64,000 nucleotides of DNA from Paraburkholderia flava (GCF_004359985.1 NZ_SMRO01000002.1:310001-374000); one strand, 5' to 3'. Shown: positions 8,418 through 17,500, counted from the stretch's first letter. Notes: generated by a model not told the origin, from the sequence alone. Translations and numbers: made by a program.

Positions 8418-9299
8418 ATGTCACTAAAGGATCTACTGCTCGCGCTGGTCGTCGTAGTAGCGTGGGGTATCAATTTCGTCGTGATCAAGTTGGGCCTGCA
8501 CGGCGTACCGCCGATGCTGCTCGGCGCGCTACGCTTCCTGCTGGCCGCGTTCCCGGCGGTGTTCTTCGTCAAGCGGCCGAAGTTGCCGTGGCGCTGGCTG
8601 TTCGCGTACGGCGCGACGATCTCGTTCGGTCAGTTCGCGCTGCTCTTTTACGCGATGTACGTCGGCATGCCGGCCGGACTCGCGTCGCTGGTCCTGCAGG
8701 CGCAGGCGTTCTTTACGCTGATCTTCGCGATGTTCTTCCTGGGCGAACGCTTTCGCATCGTGAACGCGCTGGGGCTGCTGATCGCTGCCGCCGGACTCGG
8801 GGTCATCGCATGGCAAGGCGGCCACGCGATGACCACGGCCGGCTTCGTGCTGACGCTGTGCGCGGCGGTGTCGTGGGCGCTCGGCAACATCGTCACGAAG
8901 AAGGTCGGCAATGTGGATCTGGTCGGGCTCGTCGTGTGGGGGAGCCTGATTCCGCCGCTGCCGTTCCTCGCGCTGTCGTATGTGCTCGAGGGGCCGCAAC
9001 GAATCACCGAGGCGCTTGCCGGGATCGGCGCGGTGTCGATCTTCGCGGTGGTCTATCTCGCGTTCGTCGCCACGCTGCTCGGCTACAGCCTGTGGAGCCG
9101 GCTGTTGTCGCGCTATCCGGCGAGCCAGGTGGCGCCGTTCTCGCTGCTGGTGCCGATCGTTGGGCTTGCGTCGGCTTCGGTGCTGTTGGGGGAGACGCTG
9201 TCGCTTGCGCAACTGGTCGGTGCGTCGCTCGTGATGTTAGGGCTCGCGGTGAATGTGTTCGGCGGGTATATGAAGCAACGGTTCGAGTCGATGCGTTGA
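8418..9299 (+). CDS. EamA/DMT-family transporter
   Basis: A 293-residue inner-membrane protein of the drug/metabolite transporter superfamily with two EamA repeats and about ten hydrophobic segments. The N-terminus (VVVVAWGINFVVIKLGLHGV, then LLGALRFLLAA) matches the YdeD/EamA type that exports O-acetylserine and cysteine. The second repeat carries GNIVTKKVG and LVPIVGLASASVLLGE. Substrate is inferred from family only. Start ATG 8418 follows GGAGACAGGGG. A decayed copy of its 3' end lies about 120 bp downstream. Confidence 0.9.
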   Translation: MSLKDLLLALVVVVAWGINFVVIKLGLHGVPPMLLGALRFLLAAFPAVFFVKRPKLPWRWLFAYGATISFGQFALLFYAMYVGMPAGLASLVLQAQAFFTLIFAMFFLGERFRIVNALGLLIAAAGLGVIAWQGGHAMTTAGFVLTLCAAVSWALGNIVTKKVGNVDLVGLVVWGSLIPPLPFLALSYVLEGPQRITEALAGIGAVSIFAVVYLAFVATLLGYSLWSRLLSRYPASQVAPFSLLVPIVGLASASVLLGETLSLAQLVGASLVMLGLAVNVFGGYMKQRFESMR

Positions 9300-9364
9300 G
9301 TGGAGATAGCCGTGCTGGCACCGATAGCGGCGGCGGTCGGGTACGCGGCACGCACGGCGCGTAT

Positions 9365-9453
9365 GGGCTGAACGTGTTCGGCAGGTAGGTCGTGTGTCGG
9401 TTCAAGTCGATGCGTTAAGCAGCGATGGCCTGGGTACACGGAGCACACAGCGC
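9365..9453 (+). repeat. decayed duplicate of the EamA gene 3' end and flank
   Basis: Bases 9365-9430 align with the last coding bases of the EamA gene and the first downstream bases (9240-9311). Both copies share GTGTTCGGC(A/G)GGTA and, after a degraded stretch, CGGTTC(A/G)AGTCGATGCGTT(A/G)AG. The match continues into the flank: GGGTACACGGAGCACACAGCGC at about 9432-9453 resembles about 9339-9361. The copy has lost about 25 bases and its reading frame. It is a non-coding remnant of either a tandem duplication or a lost paralogous gene. Confidence 0.7.
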
Positions 9454-9457
9454 ACAC

Positions 9458-9489
9458 AAAAAAACGGCCGCACGCAGCGGCCGTTTTTT
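9458..9489. terminator. bidirectional intrinsic terminator
   Basis: A-run, perfect 7-bp stem CGGCCGC/GCGGCCG (9465-9471 / 9477-9483) with loop ACGCA, then six T. It is symmetrical in both directions and lies between the EamA gene (plus) and amiC (minus). Confidence 0.9.
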
Positions 9490-9511
9490 CATGTGCAGCA
9501 ACCCGCCCGCG

Positions 9512-11044
9512 TCACGTCATCCGGTTTTTCGACAACGGCGGATTCGCCGCGAAGTAGCGCTTGATGCCCTTCATGATCGCGTTGGCCATCTTGTCGCGAT
9601 ACGCGTCGTCGTTCAGCCGGCGCTCTTCGTCCGGGTTGCTGATAAACGCGGTCTCGACGAGAATCGACGGAATGTCCGGCGCCTTCAGCACCGCGAAGCC
9701 CGCCTGCTCGACCGAGCCCTTGTGCAGCTTGTTGATGTCGCCGATTTCGTTCAGCACGAAGTTGCCGTAGCGCATCGAATCGCGGATCTGCGCGGTCGTC
9801 GACATGTCGAACAGCGCGCGGTTCACGCTTGCGTCGGCGGTCTTCACGTTGATCCCACCCACCTGATCCGACGAGTTTTCCTTGTTCGCCATCCAGCGCG
9901 CGGCGGCGCTCGATGCGCCATGCTCCGACAGCGCGAACACCGACGAGCCGCTCGCCTGCGGCGTCGTGAACGCATCCGCGTGGATCGACACGAACAGATC
10001 GGCGCCGACGCGCCGCGCCTTCTGCACGCGCACGTTGAGCGGCACGAAGAAGTCGGAATCGCGCGTCATCATCGAGCGCATGTTCGGCTGTGCATCGATC
10101 TTCGCGCGCAGCTTCTTCGCAACGTCGAGTGCGATGTGTTTCTCGTACGTTCCCGCGCTGCCGATCGCGCCCGGATCCTCGCCGCCGTGGCCCGGGTCGA
10201 TCGCGACCGTGAGCAGCCGCACCGTGTTGCTCTTGCCGGACTTCGGCGTGGTGAATTTGTAGGTGTCGTCGGTTGAGTCGTCGTCGCTGTTGTCGTTGCG
10301 CGCGATTGCCGTAGGCGGCGGAGTGACGGACGGCTTCGGGTGAGGGTGCGGCACCGGTGTCGGCGTACCGAGAATCGGCGGCTGCTGCGCTTCGGTCGGG
10401 CTGCCGTTCTGCGCGTAGCGCTGGAAAAACGCGTCGCTGTTGTCGGTCGTCGTGGGCGGCGTGGTCGGTCCGCTCAGCGCCGCGGGCGGCGCGTTGTTCT
10501 CGTTTAGCGCGCGTTCCTTGCGCTCGGTCTGCGCGAGCAGATCCATCAGCGGATCGGGCGCGACGGCGGGGTACAGATCGAACACCAGCCGGTATTTATA
10601 CGCGCCGACCGGCTGCAACGTGAACACCTGCGGTTTCACCGAACCCTTCAGATCGAACACCATCCGCACGACGTGCGGCTGATACTGGCCGACGCGCACC
10701 GCCTGGATCTGCGGATCGTTCGGCGTGATTTTCGAGACAAGGTCTTTCAGCGCCTGATCGAGATCGAGGCCATTCAGGTCGATGACCATCCGGTCCGGAC
10801 CCTGCAGCAGTTGCTGCGAGGTTTGCAGCGGCTGGTCCGACTCGATCGTCACGCGCGTGTAGTCGCGTGCGGGCCACACACGCACGCCGAGCACGGAGCT
10901 GGCATGCGCGAGACGCGGTGCGACGAGTCCGAGTACCAGCGTCGACGCACCCGCGCAGAGAATCTGCCGGCGCCGCCAGTTATGCGTCGCGGTGGCGGCC
11001 GATTCAATCGAGCGGAACGGTTTGATCAACATCTTTCGAGACAT
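9512..11044 (-). CDS. amiC: N-acetylmuramoyl-L-alanine amidase AmiC
   Basis: A 510-residue periplasmic zinc amidase that splits septal peptidoglycan during cell separation. The N-terminus carries a twin-arginine signal (NWRRRQIL at 22-29, a hydrophobic stretch, cleavage near LAHA). An AMIN domain follows (about 50-165), then a Pro/Thr-rich linker, then the Amidase_3 catalytic domain from about 280, with VAIDPGHGGEDPGAIG, VSIHADAF and LVETAFISN. E. coli AmiC is also Tat-exported. ATG 11044 has AGGAAA upstream. The gene overlaps the tsaE 3' end by 19 bp. Confidence 0.95.
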   Translation of the reverse strand: MSRKMLIKPFRSIESAATATHNWRRRQILCAGASTLVLGLVAPRLAHASSVLGVRVWPARDYTRVTIESDQPLQTSQQLLQGPDRMVIDLNGLDLDQALKDLVSKITPNDPQIQAVRVGQYQPHVVRMVFDLKGSVKPQVFTLQPVGAYKYRLVFDLYPAVAPDPLMDLLAQTERKERALNENNAPPAALSGPTTPPTTTDNSDAFFQRYAQNGSPTEAQQPPILGTPTPVPHPHPKPSVTPPPTAIARNDNSDDDSTDDTYKFTTPKSGKSNTVRLLTVAIDPGHGGEDPGAIGSAGTYEKHIALDVAKKLRAKIDAQPNMRSMMTRDSDFFVPLNVRVQKARRVGADLFVSIHADAFTTPQASGSSVFALSEHGASSAAARWMANKENSSDQVGGINVKTADASVNRALFDMSTTAQIRDSMRYGNFVLNEIGDINKLHKGSVEQAGFAVLKAPDIPSILVETAFISNPDEERRLNDDAYRDKMANAIMKGIKRYFAANPPLSKNRMT

Positions 11045-11601
11045 GCTTTTCCTGATTCGCTATAGGCGCGTGCGACGAGCAACCGCCCGTCGTCTGCGAC
11101 ATCGAGCGAGAAAACGAGATCCGGGATGCCGAGCAGACCGCCTGCCCGTTGCGGCCATTCGACGAGGCAGATCGCCCCGGAATCGAAATACTCGCGAAAG
11201 CCGGCATCGGCCCATTCGGCCGGATCCGTGAATCGATACAGATCGAAGTGATAGACCTCAAGTTCCCCATCGGGTCGTTCGACCGCATAGGGTTCAACCA
11301 GTGTGTAGGTCGGACTGCGCACCCGGCCGGTGTGACCGAGCGCGCGTAATGTCGCGCGGACGAGCGTCGTTTTGCCCGCGCCCAGATCGCCGATGAGCTG
11401 CACCTGCAGCCCTTCGAATGCGTGTTCGTCGTGCGGATCGTGCCCCGTGTGCGCCGTATTGCCCCGGTTGCGCACGGCTTCGATCGCGTCGGCGAAACGC
11501 GCGCCGAACGCGGCGGTGGTGGCTTCGTCCGCGAGCGTGAAGCGGCGCTCCAGCAGGACGGAGGCAGTCGGTTCGACAGGACGATCGGCGTGGTCGGGCA
11601 T
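11026..11601 (-). CDS. tsaE: tRNA threonylcarbamoyladenosine biosynthesis ATPase TsaE
   Basis: A 191-residue P-loop ATPase that with TsaB and TsaD makes t6A37 in tRNA. The Walker A motif GDLGAGKTTLVR is at residues 71-82, followed by VRSPTYTLVEPY, VYHFDLYRF and ICLVEWPQRAG. Compared with the usual 150-160 residues it has an N-terminal extension and a loop of about 20 residues (45-63, rich in His and Asp) before the P-loop. It overlaps amiC, a tsaE-amiC order common in proteobacteria. Its start is only 17 bp from the divergent queG start. Confidence 0.93.
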   Translation of the reverse strand: MPDHADRPVEPTASVLLERRFTLADEATTAAFGARFADAIEAVRNRGNTAHTGHDPHDEHAFEGLQVQLIGDLGAGKTTLVRATLRALGHTGRVRSPTYTLVEPYAVERPDGELEVYHFDLYRFTDPAEWADAGFREYFDSGAICLVEWPQRAGGLLGIPDLVFSLDVADDGRLLVARAYSESGKACLERC

Positions 11602-11618
11602 TCTCGTAAAATGGCGTG

Positions 11619-12932
11619 ATGAACCGGAACCCGGAGTCCCCTCTTGCCAGCGCGCCTGCGTCCGATGACGAAGTGCGCGCGGAGCGTCGTGTCGATGAAG
11701 CGGCGCTGGAAGCGCTCGCGCGGCGCATCAAGACATGGGGCCGCGAACTGGGTTTCGGTGCAGTGGGTATCAGCGATATCCACGTGCCCGACGCCGAGTC
11801 GGGACTCGCTGCGTGGCTCGAGGCGGGCTACCACGGCGAGATGGATTATATGGCCAAACATGGGACGAAACGCGCGCGGCCGGCCGAGCTTGTGGCCGGC
11901 ACGCGACGCGTGATCACCGCGCGAATCGCGTATCTGCCCGCTGCGACGCTCGGTGGAAAGGGCGGCGAAAGTGTTGTGCAATCCAGGGCCTCGGCGGATG
12001 CGAACGCCGCCGTTGTTGCGGCTGTCGATGGGGACGTGCTTGCTGCAAATACGCTTAATGGCACAGGCCCGCGCGACTGGCGCGCACACGAAGCCGCGCG
12101 CCTCGCCGATCCCGCCGCGGCCGTCGTATCGATCTATGCACGCGGCCGCGATTATCACAAGGTGATGCGCCAGCGGCTGCAGCAGCTCGCGGAAAAAATC
12201 GAAGCGGAGATCGGCGCGTACGGCTATCGCGTGTTCACCGATTCGGCCCCGGTGCTCGAAGTCGCTTTCGCGCAGAATGCGGGGATCGGCTGGCGCGGCA
12301 AGCACACGCTGCTGTTGCAGCGCGATGCGGGCTCGCTGTTTTTCCTCGGCGAGATTTACGTCGACGTGCCGTTGCCGACTGACGCATCGCTAACGCCCGA
12401 TACCGCACCCGAAACGGAGGGCGCGCATTGCGGCAGTTGCACGCGCTGTATCGACGCGTGCCCGACCGGCGCGATCGTCGAGCCGTACAAGGTCGATGCG
12501 CGGCGCTGTATCTCGTATCTGACGATCGAACTGAAGGGCAGTATCCCGCGCGAGCTGCGTCCGCTGATCGGCAATCGCGTGTACGGCTGCGACGATTGCC
12601 AGCTGGTGTGTCCGTGGAACAAGTTCGCGCAGGCCGCGCCGGTCGCCGATTTCGATGTGCGGCATGGGCTTGACCGCGCGTCGCTGACTGAGCTGTTCGC
12701 ATGGAGCGCCGACGATTTCGACGTGCGGATGCAGGGCAGCGCGATCCGTCGCATCGGTTATGAGCGCTGGCTGCGCAATCTCGCGGTCGGGATGGGCAAT
12801 GCGCTGCGCGGCGATGCGGCGGCGCTGACCGCTGCGGCGCGCGCGGAGATCGTCGCTGCATTGCGCGGGCGCGCGGACGATCCGTCGCCGGTCGTGCGCG
12901 AGCATGTTCAATGGGCGCTCGAAGCGGCGTAA
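11619..12932 (+). CDS. queG: epoxyqueuosine reductase QueG
   Basis: A 437-residue cobalamin and [4Fe-4S] enzyme that makes queuosine from epoxyqueuosine in tRNA. Two cluster motifs are visible: CGSCTRCIDACPTGAI and CDDCQLVCPWN. SIYARGRDYHKVMRQRL and the C-terminal HEAT-like tail are family features. ATG 11619 is preferred over the GTG at 11616. Residues 111-150 form an Ala/Val-rich insertion absent from E. coli QueG, with weaker third-position GC than the flanks. The ogt gene follows in the same direction. Confidence 0.94.
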   Translation: MNRNPESPLASAPASDDEVRAERRVDEAALEALARRIKTWGRELGFGAVGISDIHVPDAESGLAAWLEAGYHGEMDYMAKHGTKRARPAELVAGTRRVITARIAYLPAATLGGKGGESVVQSRASADANAAVVAAVDGDVLAANTLNGTGPRDWRAHEAARLADPAAAVVSIYARGRDYHKVMRQRLQQLAEKIEAEIGAYGYRVFTDSAPVLEVAFAQNAGIGWRGKHTLLLQRDAGSLFFLGEIYVDVPLPTDASLTPDTAPETEGAHCGSCTRCIDACPTGAIVEPYKVDARRCISYLTIELKGSIPRELRPLIGNRVYGCDDCQLVCPWNKFAQAAPVADFDVRHGLDRASLTELFAWSADDFDVRMQGSAIRRIGYERWLRNLAVGMGNALRGDAAALTAAARAEIVAALRGRADDPSPVVREHVQWALEAA

Positions 12933-13006
12933 AGTACGCAACAGCGGTAGACGACAGTGGCGCGATTTCAGTGCCGGCGGCAACGCCGGCTGGCAGGAGA
13001 AAAGCG

Positions 13007-13498
13007 ATGTACAACGCAGTGATCGACGCACCGTTCGGCAAGGTCGGCATCCGCACCGAAGGGGACGCGGTACGCGAGGTGATCTTTCTGCCCGCATCGG
13101 TGGAGAACGTCGCACCCGATACGCAGATGGCGAAGCGCGCGGTCGAACAGATCGAGCATTATTTCGAGCACGCATCGGCGACTTTCGATCTGCCGCTCGC
13201 ACCGGTCGGCACGCCGTTCCAGCGGCGCGTGTGGGACGGCATCAGCCGGATTGCGCCGGGCACCGTGCAGACCTACGGACAGCTGGCGAACGAAGTCGGC
13301 AGCGTGCCGCGCGCGGTCGGGCAGGCGTGCGGCTCGAACTACTTTCCGATCGTGATTCCGTGTCACCGTGTGGTGGGATCGAACTGGATCGGCGGTTTCG
13401 CGCATCACAACGAAGAAGGTTTCCTGCGCGACGTGAAGCGCTGGCTGCTCGCGCACGAAAGCCTGGAAGCGTTGCCGCTGTGGCAAGCGCAGGCATGA
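13007..13498 (+). CDS. ogt: methylated-DNA-[protein]-cysteine S-methyltransferase
   Basis: A 163-residue suicide repair protein that removes O6-methyl groups from guanine. The acceptor cysteine is Cys119 in IPCHRVV, with FQRRVWDGISRIAPG and TYGQLA upstream and GGFAHHNEEGFLRDVKRWLL downstream. The start at ATG 13007 follows GGAGA; the longer frame from 12911 would overlap queG and adds non-family residues. It lies 74 bp after queG and 46 bp before xerD, so it may be cotranscribed with both. Confidence 0.93.
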   Translation: MYNAVIDAPFGKVGIRTEGDAVREVIFLPASVENVAPDTQMAKRAVEQIEHYFEHASATFDLPLAPVGTPFQRRVWDGISRIAPGTVQTYGQLANEVGSVPRAVGQACGSNYFPIVIPCHRVVGSNWIGGFAHHNEEGFLRDVKRWLLAHESLEALPLWQAQA

Positions 13499-13544
13499 GC
13501 CCTATACGAACAAAGCGAACAAAACCAGGCTATCCGCACGACTA

Positions 13545-14489
13545 ATGAGCGACACTGTTTCCACCGCTTCCATCGACGAAGCCGCGTCCGCGTCGCCGCT
13601 TTTCATCGCGAGCAGCGCGTCGATCGACGCATTCTGCGACGCGTTGTGGCTCGAACACGGGCTGTCGCGCAACACGCTCGATGCGTACCGGCGCGATCTG
13701 AAACTGTTCTCGCAATGGCTCGTCGGACGCGACACGTCGCTCGATACCGCAGTCGAGGACGACCTTCACGCGTATAGCGCTGCGCGGCTGAAGGACAAGC
13801 CGACATCGGCGAACAGGCGGCTATCGGTGTTTCGCCGCTACTACGCGTGGGCGGTGCGCGAGCATCGCGCGACTGCGGATCCGACGCTGCGCATCCGTTC
13901 CGCTAAGCAGCCGGCGCGCTTTCCGTCGACGTTGAGCGAAGCCGAGGTCGAAGCGCTGCTTGGTGCACCCGATGTCGACACGGCGCTCGGTCTGCGCGAT
14001 CGAACGATGCTCGAACTGATGTACGCGAGCGGGCTGCGCGTCACCGAACTCGTCACGCTGAAGACCGTCGAGGTCGGCCTCAACGAAGGCGTGGTGCGCG
14101 TGATGGGCAAGGGTTCGAAGGAGCGGCTGATTCCGTTCGGCGAAGAAGCGCACGCATGGATCGAGCGCTATCTGCGCGAAGCGCGGCCCGCGCTGCTCGG
14201 TGCGCGCGCGGCCGATGCGCTGTTCGTCACGTCGCGTGCGGAAGGGATGACGCGCCAGCAGTTCTGGAACATCATCAAGCGGCACGCGAAGACCGCCGAC
14301 GTGCAGGCGAAACTGTCGCCGCACACGCTGCGGCACGCGTTCGCGACGCATCTGCTGAATCACGGCGCCGATCTGCGCGTCGTGCAGCTACTGCTCGGCC
14401 ACACCGATATCTCGACGACGCAGATCTATACTCACGTCGCGCGCGAGCGGTTGAAGTCGCTGCATGCGACGCATCATCCGCGCGGGTGA
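13545..14489 (+). CDS. xerD: site-specific tyrosine recombinase XerD
   Basis: A 314-residue recombinase that resolves chromosome dimers at dif together with XerC. An N-terminal SAM-like core-binding domain (about 25-110) is followed by the catalytic domain. The catalytic residues are visible: Arg in ASGLRVTELVTL, Lys in KGSKERLIPFG, HxxR in SPHTLRHAFATHLL, the His of LLGHTDISTTQIY and the Tyr nucleophile in IYTHV. It looks like the housekeeping gene, not a phage integrase: there is no tRNA or att-like repeat beside it. Confidence 0.92.
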   Translation: MSDTVSTASIDEAASASPLFIASSASIDAFCDALWLEHGLSRNTLDAYRRDLKLFSQWLVGRDTSLDTAVEDDLHAYSAARLKDKPTSANRRLSVFRRYYAWAVREHRATADPTLRIRSAKQPARFPSTLSEAEVEALLGAPDVDTALGLRDRTMLELMYASGLRVTELVTLKTVEVGLNEGVVRVMGKGSKERLIPFGEEAHAWIERYLREARPALLGARAADALFVTSRAEGMTRQQFWNIIKRHAKTADVQAKLSPHTLRHAFATHLLNHGADLRVVQLLLGHTDISTTQIYTHVARERLKSLHATHHPRG

Positions 14490-14502
14490 TGGGCTTCGAC
14501 CG

Positions 14503-16095
14503 TTAAACGAAATCGCGCAGCTTGTGCTTGAGGATCTTGCCGGTTGACGCAGCCGGTAACGCCGCAAGCACACGAATCTGCGCAGGCCGTTTGTACGGTG
14601 CGAGCCGTTCGGCACACCACGCGTCGAGCGCATCGGTGGCGACGGTCGCGCCGGCTGCCAGCTCGACGAACGCGATCACCTCCTCGTTGCCCTCCACCGC
14701 ACGCCCAATCACGGCTGACTGCACGACGTCCGGATGCGCGTTCAGCACATGCTCGACTTCGGCCGGGTACACGTTGAAGCCCGAACGGATGATCAGCTCC
14801 TTGCTGCGCCCGACGATATGCAGCGCACCGTCCTCGTCCTGGCGCGCGAGGTCGCCGGTCTTCAGCCAGCCGTCGTCGGTGACGGTCGCGTGGGTCTGCT
14901 CCGGGCTGCGGTAGTAGCCGAGCATCACGTTCGGGCCACGCACCCACAGCTCGCCGATTTCGCCGGGCGCGGCCTCGACGCCGTCGAGCGTCACGAAACG
15001 CACTTCAATGCCCGGAATCGGCTGACCGACCGAGCAATCGCTGCGCGGCGCGTCGAGCGTCGTACCCGCGACCGTCGGACTGCTTTCGGTCATCCCATAG
15101 CCGTTGTGCAGCGGCACGCCGTATGCACGCTCGACACGTGCCTTCAACGCGGCATCGAGCGGCGAGCCGCCCGAATACGCGTAGCGCAGAGATGGCGCCG
15201 ACCACGGATGACCATGCTCGTGCAGATGATCGAGCAGCTTCGCGTGCATCGCGGGCACGCCCTGGAAGATCGAGATCCGTTCTTCGGCGAGCGCGTGCCG
15301 CACCGCGTCGGGCGAAAAGCGCGGCGCGAGCCGCAGCGTCGTGCCGCCATACAGGCTGCCGAGACACACCGACGCGAGACCGTACACGTGCGAGATCGGC
15401 AGCACCGCGTAGACGATATCGTCCGGACCGATCCGCCGCAGCGCACTCGATACCGCCGCGACGAACAGCAGGTTGCGGTGCGACAGCATCACGCCTTTCG
15501 GCGCGCCGGTGGTGCCCGTCGTGTAGATCAGCGCGGCACACTGGCGCTCGCTCGCGGCTTCGACCGGTTCGACGGCGACGCTTGCATCGATCGCGTAGGC
15601 CCATGCGCCGATGTCGATCGTGAACGCCGGCGCCAGCTGCGCGTGGTGGCGCTCCGCATGCTGCCGCGCATCGGACGACGCTTCGACCGCATACGCGACG
15701 ACACGCGGCTGCGCGTGCGCGCGGATCGCGTCGAGTTCGGCGGCGGACAGTCGCGCGTTCGAGACGAGCGCCCACGCATCGAGCGTCGCGGCCGCGAACA
15801 GCAGCACGATCTGCACGATGCTGTTTTCCGCGACGATCATCACGCGGTCGCCGCCGCGCACGCCCTGTTCGCGCAGCAGATCGGCGGTCGCATCGATCGC
15901 ATCGACGAGCTGTGCGTAGGTGAGACTGCGCGCATCTTCGATCAACGCCGGATGATGCGGCCGTTGCGCTGCGACACGCGCTGGAATCGCGGCGATGCGC
16001 GCGGGCAGTCCGGCGAGTACCGCAGCGGGATCGATGGCCGGGCGACTGGCCGACGCTTCGGCTGGGGCCACGCCGCGTTGCGGATCGAGAGTCAA
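14503..16095 (-). CDS. class I adenylate-forming acyl-CoA synthetase-like protein (TTG start)
   Basis: About 530 residues. AMP-binding motifs are complete: LIYTTGTTGAPKGVMLSH, NGYGMTESSPTV, GWLKTGDLARQDEDG, SKELIIRSGFNVYPAEVE and the catalytic Lys in STGKILKHKL. The enzyme adenylates a carboxylic acid and probably loads it onto CoA; the substrate is unknown. The start is a TTG at 16095-16093, chosen because AAGGAAGGAGA sits 5 bases upstream. The longer frame to 16278 would run through the promoter and start of the divergent ybaK gene. It converges with xerD. Confidence 0.88.
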   Translation of the reverse strand: MTLDPQRGVAPAEASASRPAIDPAAVLAGLPARIAAIPARVAAQRPHHPALIEDARSLTYAQLVDAIDATADLLREQGVRGGDRVMIVAENSIVQIVLLFAAATLDAWALVSNARLSAAELDAIRAHAQPRVVAYAVEASSDARQHAERHHAQLAPAFTIDIGAWAYAIDASVAVEPVEAASERQCAALIYTTGTTGAPKGVMLSHRNLLFVAAVSSALRRIGPDDIVYAVLPISHVYGLASVCLGSLYGGTTLRLAPRFSPDAVRHALAEERISIFQGVPAMHAKLLDHLHEHGHPWSAPSLRYAYSGGSPLDAALKARVERAYGVPLHNGYGMTESSPTVAGTTLDAPRSDCSVGQPIPGIEVRFVTLDGVEAAPGEIGELWVRGPNVMLGYYRSPEQTHATVTDDGWLKTGDLARQDEDGALHIVGRSKELIIRSGFNVYPAEVEHVLNAHPDVVQSAVIGRAVEGNEEVIAFVELAAGATVATDALDAWCAERLAPYKRPAQIRVLAALPAASTGKILKHKLRDFV

Positions 16096-16238
16096 AGCTG
16101 TCTCCTTCCTTGATACCGGTCGATGGTTTTCGAACGATCGTGCCACAACCGGCAGCCGCGCACAATCGACGGTCCGGTAGCGAAACACGCGCGCGTCGTG
16201 CATAGGCGTTTGCGCGGCGTGCCCATTACAATGCGCCG

Positions 16239-16730
16239 ATGAGCAAAGCCCGACACGTTTCCGAAACGCCCGCGACACAGTTCCTGCGCCGTCACGGCGT
16301 GCCGTTCGGCGAGCATCCGTACGATTACGTCGAGCACGGCGGCACCGCCGAATCGGCGAAGCAGCTCGGCGTCGACGAGCATGGTGTCGTCAAGACGCTG
16401 GTGATGGAAGACGAGCACGCGAAGCCGCTGATCGTGCTGATGCACGGCGACCGCACTGTATCGACGAAGAACCTCGCGCGGCAGATCGGCGCGAAACGCG
16501 TCGAGCCGTGCAAGCCGGAGGTGGCGAGCCGGCACTCGGGCTATCTGATCGGCGGAACGTCGCCGTTCGGCACGCGCAAGACGATGCCGGTGTACGTCGA
16601 ATCGACGGTGCTGGAACTCGAGCGGATTCTGTTGAACGGCGGTCGACGCGGTTTTCTCGTCAGCATCGAACCGTCCGTGCTGACGACGCTGCTCGACGCG
16701 AAGCCGGTGCAGTGCGCGAGTATCGAGTAG
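16239..16730 (+). CDS. ybaK: Cys-tRNA(Pro)/Cys-tRNA(Cys) deacylase YbaK
   Basis: A 163-residue trans-editing protein that hydrolyses Cys-tRNA(Pro) made by prolyl-tRNA synthetase. Family landmarks are QFLRRHGVPFGEHPYDY, GVVKTLVMED, the catalytic-site lysine region KNLARQIGAKRVEP, GYLIGGTSPFG and the C-terminal RGFLVSIEP. Length matches the family. It is divergent from the acyl-CoA-synthetase-like gene. Confidence 0.92.
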   Translation: MSKARHVSETPATQFLRRHGVPFGEHPYDYVEHGGTAESAKQLGVDEHGVVKTLVMEDEHAKPLIVLMHGDRTVSTKNLARQIGAKRVEPCKPEVASRHSGYLIGGTSPFGTRKTMPVYVESTVLELERILLNGGRRGFLVSIEPSVLTTLLDAKPVQCASIE

Positions 16731-16843
16731 GAGCCGCGTGCCGGTTCGGTAGAATGGCGGCCGTTGTGCCCGCGTGCGCGTGAGTGCTCACGTGTGACGC
16801 GCGGTGCCGCCTCCCCAAGACAAAGAGACAAAAGAGTCCCGCC

Positions 16844-17482
16844 ATGGAAAACCTGATCGTCGCCGTCGTGGCTTATCTGATCGGCTCGGTGTCGTTTGCC
16901 GTGATCGTCAGCGCCGTGATGGGGCTGGCCGACCCGCGTTCGTACGGCTCGAAGAATCCCGGCGCGACCAACGTGCTGCGCAGCGGCAACAAGACCGCGG
17001 CGATCCTGACGCTCGTCGGCGATGCGTTCAAGGGCTGGCTCGCCGTGTTCCTCGCCGATCATTTCGGTCCGCACTACGGCCTCGGCGACGATGCCATCGC
17101 GCTCGCGGCGATCGCCGTGTTCCTCGGTCACCTGTACCCGATATTCTTCCGCTTCAAGGGCGGCAAGGGCGTCGCGACCGCGGCGGGCGTGCTGCTGGCG
17201 ATCAATCCGGTACTCGGTCTCGCGACGATGCTGACCTGGCTGATCGTCGCGTTCTTCTTCCGCTATTCGTCGCTGGCGGCGCTGGTGGCCGCCGTGTTCG
17301 CGCCGCTGTTCGACGGCTTTCTGTTCGGGCCGAACATCATCGCGCTCGCGATCGTCGTGATGAGCGCGCTGCTGATCTGGCGGCACCGCGCGAACATCGC
17401 GAAGCTGATGGCCGGGCAGGAGAGCCGGCTCGGCGGCAAGAAGAAGGACGGCGCGGCGCGGGCGGGCGGGAACAAACGCTGA
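16844..17482 (+). CDS. plsY: acyl-phosphate:glycerol-3-phosphate acyltransferase PlsY
   Basis: A 212-residue integral inner-membrane enzyme that moves an acyl group from acyl-phosphate to glycerol-3-phosphate, the first step of phospholipid synthesis. The conserved loops are present: [16 protein letters not shown], then [21 protein letters not shown]. About five hydrophobic segments are visible, with a basic C-terminal tail ([16 protein letters not shown]). The start at ATG 16844 gives the usual N-terminus; the upstream extension to 16784 is not hydrophobic. Confidence 0.94.
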   Translation: MENLIVAVVAYLIGSVSFAVIVSAVMGLADPRSYGSKNPGATNVLRSGNKTAAILTLVGDAFKGWLAVFLADHFGPHYGLGDDAIALAAIAVFLGHLYPIFFRFKGGKGVATAAGVLLAINPVLGLATMLTWLIVAFFFRYSSLAALVAAVFAPLFDGFLFGPNIIALAIVVMSALLIWRHRANIAKLMAGQESRLGGKKKDGAARAGGNKR

Positions 17483-17500
17483 CGCGCCTTTGTCCGGTGA

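Noticed and set aside
12390..13202. Minus-strand frame across the end of queG and ogt
   Set aside because: Low-complexity Arg-rich translation opposite two clear genes.
13545..14489. XerD-type recombinase as the integrase of a mobile element
   Set aside because: Sequence and neighbours fit the housekeeping gene; no att repeats, tRNA or cargo.
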